A program made the position numbers and the translations under genes. From the NCBI GenBank assembly GCA_000350305.1, contig CP002916.1, positions 992,001-1,056,000 of the forward strand: a stretch of DNA of 64,000 nt. The letters are read 5' to 3'. Shown here piece after piece: positions 59,633 through 64,000 of the stretch. Every line of letters begins with the position of its first letter. The first letter of the stretch is position 1. This stretch comes from Thermoplasmatales archaeon BRNA1. GTDB taxonomy: Archaea > Thermoplasmatota > Thermoplasmata > Methanomassiliicoccales > Methanomethylophilaceae. The notes below the pieces were generated by a model that saw nothing but the letters and a program-made list of their open reading frames with translations, was not told where the DNA came from and made no database searches.

Positions 59633-60946
59633 ATGGCATTCCGCAAATGCGAAACCGCCGAAGCCGACATCGGCATGCTGTACTATCTCAGTGGCGCCGA
59701 CGGCACCGGCGGACGCCTGAAAGCAGACGCCGGCGACTTCATCGTCGACGAGATATCCTCCCGCCCGGAACCGTCTGACAGGGGAAAGTTCACCATTGCC
59801 ACCGTCAGGGCCCGCAACTGGGAGACCAACCGCATGGTGCGTCTCCTGGCAAGGCAGATGGACATGTCCCGCGAGAGGATAGGGTTCGCGGGGACCAAGG
59901 ACAAGAGGGCGGTCACGACCCAGCTCATGTCCTTCATGTGCCCCCCTTCCCAGCTGGAGAAGGTGGACCTCAAGGACATCGAGATCTCCGACGTATATAC
60001 CGCCAAGCGCGGGATGAGGCTCGGAGACCTCATCGGCAACCGTTTCACCATCAGAGTCACCGGCGTCGGGAAGACCGCCGGTGAGATTTCTTCCATCACC
60101 GATGCCGTCCGTGCCGACATCAAAGCCGCCGGCGGATTCCCCAACTATTTCGGGGTCCAGAGGTTCGGCGTCATCCGCCCCATCACCCACAAGGTGGGGG
60201 AATACCTCGTCAGAGGGGATGTCGAGGGTGCCGTGAAATGCTACGTCTGCGACCCCGCGAGCGAGGAGAGCAAGGACGAACAGGCAGCCGAGATGAGGAG
60301 GAAGCTCGCGGAGAGCGACGACTGGTCCTCCTTGATCCACGACATCCCGGACTCCATGAGCTTCGAGCGCACCATGGTCTCCTACCTCATGGACAATCCC
60401 GGAGATTACGTCGGTTCGATTAGGATCCTCCCGACGAACCTCCAGATGATGTTCGTACATGCCTACCAGTCCTACCTTTTCAACCTGATGCTCAGCGAGA
60501 GGATCGCCAGGGGACTTCCCCTGAACCGCCCCGTGCTGGGGGACGTCGTAGTCCCCGTTGACATCGACGGCATACCCGACCACGAGAAGCAGATTCTGAC
60601 CACCGAGAAGAATATCGACCTGGCGGAACGTCAGGTAAAGCTCGGGAGGGCTTTCGTCACCCACGCCCTCTACGGCAGCGAGAGCGTCTTCGCCGAGGGC
60701 GAACCCGGGGAGATCGAGAGGAAGATCGTCTCGGACGCGGGGGTGAAGGCGGGGGACTTCTACATCCCCGAGCTTCAGCACTGCTCCTCGGAGGGCGACA
60801 GAAGAGAGATCGTGTGTCCCGTGAAGGACCTGGCGGTCTCCGATGTCCAGGGTTCCTCCTACACGGTCTCGTTCAGCCTTCCCAAGGGCAACTACGCCAC
60901 CTGCCTCATGAGAGAGTTCATGAAGTCCGAGATGACCGATTACTGA
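59633..60946 (+). CDS. truD: tRNA pseudouridine(13) synthase TruD
   Basis: 437 residues. Catalytic Asp90 in GFAGTKDKRAVTTQ; DFIVDEISSRP and the insertion domain common to archaeal TruD are present. Modifies U13 of tRNA. Translationally close to rpoL, and its TGA abuts the convergent TPR gene. Confidence 0.93.
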   Translation: MAFRKCETAEADIGMLYYLSGADGTGGRLKADAGDFIVDEISSRPEPSDRGKFTIATVRARNWETNRMVRLLARQMDMSRERIGFAGTKDKRAVTTQLMSFMCPPSQLEKVDLKDIEISDVYTAKRGMRLGDLIGNRFTIRVTGVGKTAGEISSITDAVRADIKAAGGFPNYFGVQRFGVIRPITHKVGEYLVRGDVEGAVKCYVCDPASEESKDEQAAEMRRKLAESDDWSSLIHDIPDSMSFERTMVSYLMDNPGDYVGSIRILPTNLQMMFVHAYQSYLFNLMLSERIARGLPLNRPVLGDVVVPVDIDGIPDHEKQILTTEKNIDLAERQVKLGRAFVTHALYGSESVFAEGEPGEIERKIVSDAGVKAGDFYIPELQHCSSEGDRREIVCPVKDLAVSDVQGSSYTVSFSLPKGNYATCLMREFMKSEMTDY

Positions 60947-63900
60947 TCACTCGTGGACACAGGACTGTATCATGCGTGCGGTCATTACTCCGCACTTGCA
61001 GTCCAGCATTATCTGCTCGAGGGTCTCGTCCCCGTTGAGACCCTGGGAGATGTTGCGCAGATCCTCCGGGACATCCCTCGGCACAGGGGAGGTCATGGCG
61101 GAGCGGATGTATGCCAGGAGGACCTTTGCCTCGTCGACGTCCTTGGCCCCTCCCGCGACATAGGCGCACTCGATGGTCATTGCCTCGAGGTCCTTGTTCT
61201 TCCCGCGGAATATGGAATTGTAGGACAGGCGCTCGTACCTGTCGAAGTTGGGGGTCCCGGGGATGACGTCCCCGTAGGTCCTGGCATCCGCCAGGAAGTC
61301 CACTGCCGCCTTGGCGAGCTCTGGATCGGCGTTGAGGGCGTCCAGGATCGCGGGGTCGGATGTCTCGGCACCGAGCATGTATGCGCGGCGCATGATGCGC
61401 TCGGCCAGCCTCTTGACCGCCGGCGGCACCTCCTCCTCGGCAGGGGCCTCGGCCACCTGTTTCTCCCCGTCCATATGGGACCGGAGCATTCCCGCTTCGG
61501 ACCTGAGCCCGACGCTGTTGAGTGCCGAAACGACCTTCTCGATCATGTAGTCCGGAGGGTTCTCAAAACGGAGGAATCCCTTGTACGCGTCCCTGACACC
61601 TTCCCTGTCCTTCCTAAGCTGACAGATCTGTGCCAGGATGGCATATCCCTCGGCAGTCTGCTCGGATGCGAGGGAGGTCCTGATGGAACGGAGGGCACCG
61701 TCGTAGTCATGGGTCTTGATCTGCAGGAGGGCGAGCGCCCTGCTTGCGTCGGAATCGTGCGGATCTATCTTGACGGCGTTGGAGTAGCTGTTGACGGCGG
61801 CGTCCCTGGCATCCATCTTCTCCTGGACGTTCCCGAGCTTCACGTAGACGTCGGGACGGGCGCCGTTCCTGAGTGCATCGCTGTAGGAGTCGGCGGCCGC
61901 CTTATACTCCCCGACCTCGGCCTTGAGGTCTCCCATGGCCTCGAGGATGGGTGCGGAGGAGGGATTCCTGGTCAGATACTGTGAAAGGAATGCGTCGGCA
62001 ACCCTGATGTCGCCGGTACGGCGGTAGACCGATGCGCGGAACAGGATGTAATCCACGTTGTCCGGATCGGACTCCATGGCCTTGTCAGCCATCCTCCCGG
62101 CGCCGACCACGTCGCCCACCTCCAGGAGCGACTTGGCTATCTGGAAGACGGATGCGGGGTCGTCATGCTGGACCTCGCTGACGGCCGCTGTCTCCCTGTC
62201 ATCCTCCGTCGGGGTGCGGTCGAGGGAGGAATACAGCATGGACGCCTCGTCCCCCCTGCCGACCTTGTAGAGAGCATCCGCCAGGATCTTCCTGCTCTCC
62301 TTGTCATACTGATCGAGTTTGATGATGTTGCGGCAGACCGCGATGAGGGCCTCGTTGTCCCCCATCTTCTGGCACAGTTCCCTGTAGACCACCAGGAGGT
62401 CCACGTTGTCCGGGTCATCGGCGAGCGCTTTGTCGAGCAGCTTCCTCGCGGCGGCCGTGTCGTCCAGACCTATGTCCGCCCTGGCGAGACAGGCCACGGT
62501 TATCGCGTCCGGGTCCTTCTTGACGAGCTTCTTCCCGATGTATGCGGCATCGGTGAAGCGGGTCGCGGCCAGATATATCTGCATCTTGATCTTCTGGATG
62601 TCGTTGTTCTTCGGATCGGTCGCCTCGGCCAGATCCATGAAGTTGATGGCATCGGAGAAGCGCCCGTACTCCGCCATGATGGACGCCTTCTTCACGAGGG
62701 CGTATGTGGAGGACTGGTCGAGCTCGATGGCGCGGTTGAACGAATCGACGGCGGCCACCTTGTTCCCCTTCATCTCCTGGACGCATCCCTTGGAGATCCA
62801 GTAATGCGGGTTCTTCATGTCGAGCAGGACAGCCTGGTTGTAGGCCGCCTCCGCCGAATCGAGGTCGCCGAAGGCCTCGTCGGCGAGACCCTTGGAATGC
62901 CATATCTCCGCACACTCCGGTTCGAGAGCAGCGGCGGATGCGAAGGACGCGGATGCCTTCAGGAACTCCCCGAGGGCGTATTCCGCGTTTCCCCTGAGCC
63001 TCCTGACTGCGGCCACGTTGCCGTATTTGTCATCGTTGTCCCTGCATAGCTTCTCCGCCTCGGCGTATTTGCGCTCGGCGATAAGCGTGGATATCAGCCT
63101 GATGAAGTCCTCCGACCCGGATACCTCCGGGAGAATGGATGAGGCGTCGGAGTCCTTGATGACCTGGGCCATCTCCAGCTTGGACAGGACGTTAGCCGCC
63201 TCGTCGTTGTGGGGATCGATCTCCAGGATCTTCCTGCAGGTCTCCATCGCCATGTCGTTCTCGCCGGCCTCGCGGTAGACCTCCATGAGGGTGGTCAGGG
63301 CCGTGACCGACTTCGCGTCGGCTGAGACGGCCCTCTTCGCATAGCGGACGGCCTTGGAGGTGTGCCTGAGGACCAGATACACCCTGGACATCTGCGCCAG
63401 GCTCTCCGGGTCCTTCCTGTTGTTGGAAACGGCGGCCTTGGCATAGGCCTCGGCCTCGCGGAGGTTGCCCTCCGCCACCATGGATTTGGACATGACGATA
63501 CATGCTGTGGCATCGCCCGGGTATGTGTTGAGGATCGCGGAAGCGACCTCGGATGCCTCGGCGGAGTATCCCATGCGGAGCATCTCGCGGGAGGCGTACT
63601 CGTAATCGTCGTACACGGCCATCTCTGAGTCCAGGAACTCGTTGAGAATCTCGAGGGCCTCGGAGTTCTTGCCGAGCGACATGTATCCCCGGATAAGTCC
63701 CCTGACGACTATGGGGTTGGCTGGGTCGTGGGCCTCCGCGCTCCTGAAACGTGCGAGGGCGGTCTCGGCATCCCCGCCGTTAAGGTAGGAGTCGCCGGTC
63801 TCGCAGAGGACGTTGATGTCATCCGGCATGGACTTGGATGCCTTCTCGTACATCCTCTGGGCGTTAACCCAGTCGCCCTCGTCCCTTGCCATCCTCGCGG

Positions 63901-64000
63901 ATAGGAGGATGTAGTCCGGGTCCTCCTCCTTGTATCCCTCGGAGGATATCAGAAGGCTGTTGGCGCCGTCGTGGGTGCCTCTGTACCACTCGTGGTAGAT
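60947..64000 (-). CDS. Large TPR-repeat protein (5' end outside window)
   Basis: At least 1017 residues; the frame stays open to the right edge (a Met at 63892 is not necessarily the start). It is a chain of tetratricopeptide repeats of 34 residues with the usual Ala/Gly/Tyr spacing, for example KAASDAKSVTAL and KAMESDPDNVDYILF. The C-terminal 200 residues (KRLAERIMRRAYMLGAETSDPAI) are non-repeat and end with the cysteines CKCG and SCVHE. No catalytic motif seen. It presumably scaffolds protein complexes. Confidence 0.85.
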   Translation of the reverse strand: MYHEWYRGTHDGANSLLISSEGYKEEDPDYILLSARMARDEGDWVNAQRMYEKASKSMPDDINVLCETGDSYLNGGDAETALARFRSAEAHDPANPIVVRGLIRGYMSLGKNSEALEILNEFLDSEMAVYDDYEYASREMLRMGYSAEASEVASAILNTYPGDATACIVMSKSMVAEGNLREAEAYAKAAVSNNRKDPESLAQMSRVYLVLRHTSKAVRYAKRAVSADAKSVTALTTLMEVYREAGENDMAMETCRKILEIDPHNDEAANVLSKLEMAQVIKDSDASSILPEVSGSEDFIRLISTLIAERKYAEAEKLCRDNDDKYGNVAAVRRLRGNAEYALGEFLKASASFASAAALEPECAEIWHSKGLADEAFGDLDSAEAAYNQAVLLDMKNPHYWISKGCVQEMKGNKVAAVDSFNRAIELDQSSTYALVKKASIMAEYGRFSDAINFMDLAEATDPKNNDIQKIKMQIYLAATRFTDAAYIGKKLVKKDPDAITVACLARADIGLDDTAAARKLLDKALADDPDNVDLLVVYRELCQKMGDNEALIAVCRNIIKLDQYDKESRKILADALYKVGRGDEASMLYSSLDRTPTEDDRETAAVSEVQHDDPASVFQIAKSLLEVGDVVGAGRMADKAMESDPDNVDYILFRASVYRRTGDIRVADAFLSQYLTRNPSSAPILEAMGDLKAEVGEYKAAADSYSDALRNGARPDVYVKLGNVQEKMDARDAAVNSYSNAVKIDPHDSDASRALALLQIKTHDYDGALRSIRTSLASEQTAEGYAILAQICQLRKDREGVRDAYKGFLRFENPPDYMIEKVVSALNSVGLRSEAGMLRSHMDGEKQVAEAPAEEEVPPAVKRLAERIMRRAYMLGAETSDPAILDALNADPELAKAAVDFLADARTYGDVIPGTPNFDRYERLSYNSIFRGKNKDLEAMTIECAYVAGGAKDVDEAKVLLAYIRSAMTSPVPRDVPEDLRNISQGLNGDETLEQIMLDCKCGVMTARMIQSCVHE

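Noticed and set aside
1-64000. CRISPR arrays, insertion sequences or prophage genes
   Set aside because: No direct-repeat array, transposase or integrase was seen in any reading frame inspected.

Overview
The window comes from a pyrrolysine-using methylotrophic methanogen, almost certainly a member of the Methanomassiliicoccales (Thermoplasmata). Four methylamine methyltransferase genes (two mtmB, one mtbB, one mttB) each contain an in-frame TAG at the codon where this family carries pyrrolysine. Their cognate corrinoid proteins lie beside them. Every other gene I can call ends in TGA or TAA. Archaeal markers (RpoL, TruD, diphthine synthase, archaeal-type DNA ligase, Hef-like helicase, CobY, NikR) and many start codons about 25 nt downstream of a TATA box agree with this.

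Layout. 1-11.0 kb (all minus strand) is a methylamine island: mtmC-mtmB-mtmB' (cut by the window edge), a five-gene transporter operon (DMT permease, winged-helix protein, 47-residue membrane protein, two SMR subunits), and mtbC-mtbB-mttB-mttC. The last two operons share a promoter box with fixed spacing to TATA. 11.6-26.6 kb is mostly housekeeping: an M18 peptidase, a MenA/UbiE pair, a BASS transporter, DNA repair genes (ogt, alkD, nth), hypA/hypD, folC, nikR and topA. 26.6-31.4 kb is the late cobamide pathway (cobY, cobS, cbiZ, cbiB, cobD-like). 31.6-37.4 kb holds dcd, a Trm5-like methyltransferase, dphB, an ADP-forming acyl-CoA synthetase, a highly structured non-coding stretch and a metallopeptidase.

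37.5-55.4 kb is the most unusual part. It has two tandem divergent CbiZ-like genes plus a cysteine hydrolase, a membrane-anchored binding protein with a dockerin-like domain, two FecCD/BtuC permeases, an asymmetric heterodimeric ABC exporter, a natural NifH-NifD/K-like fusion with a second NifD/K-like subunit, and a CobN/BchH-like chelatase. A 15-bp palindrome, TGGAT-N5-ATCCA, sits at the TATA/start-site region of five promoters there and of one more at 24.0 kb. I read this as a single metal- or tetrapyrrole-responsive regulon for taking up and remodelling a corrinoid or other tetrapyrrole; the substrate is unknown. 55.4-64 kb returns to information processing: an A-type Fe-S protein, Hef-like helicase, ligase, rpoL, truD and a giant TPR protein cut by the right edge.

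Links between parts: methylamine methanogenesis depends on corrinoid proteins and on nickel (F430), and the window also carries cobamide assembly, NikR, HypA/HypD and the tetrapyrrole-like regulon. All assignments come from reading the sequence; no database search was run.
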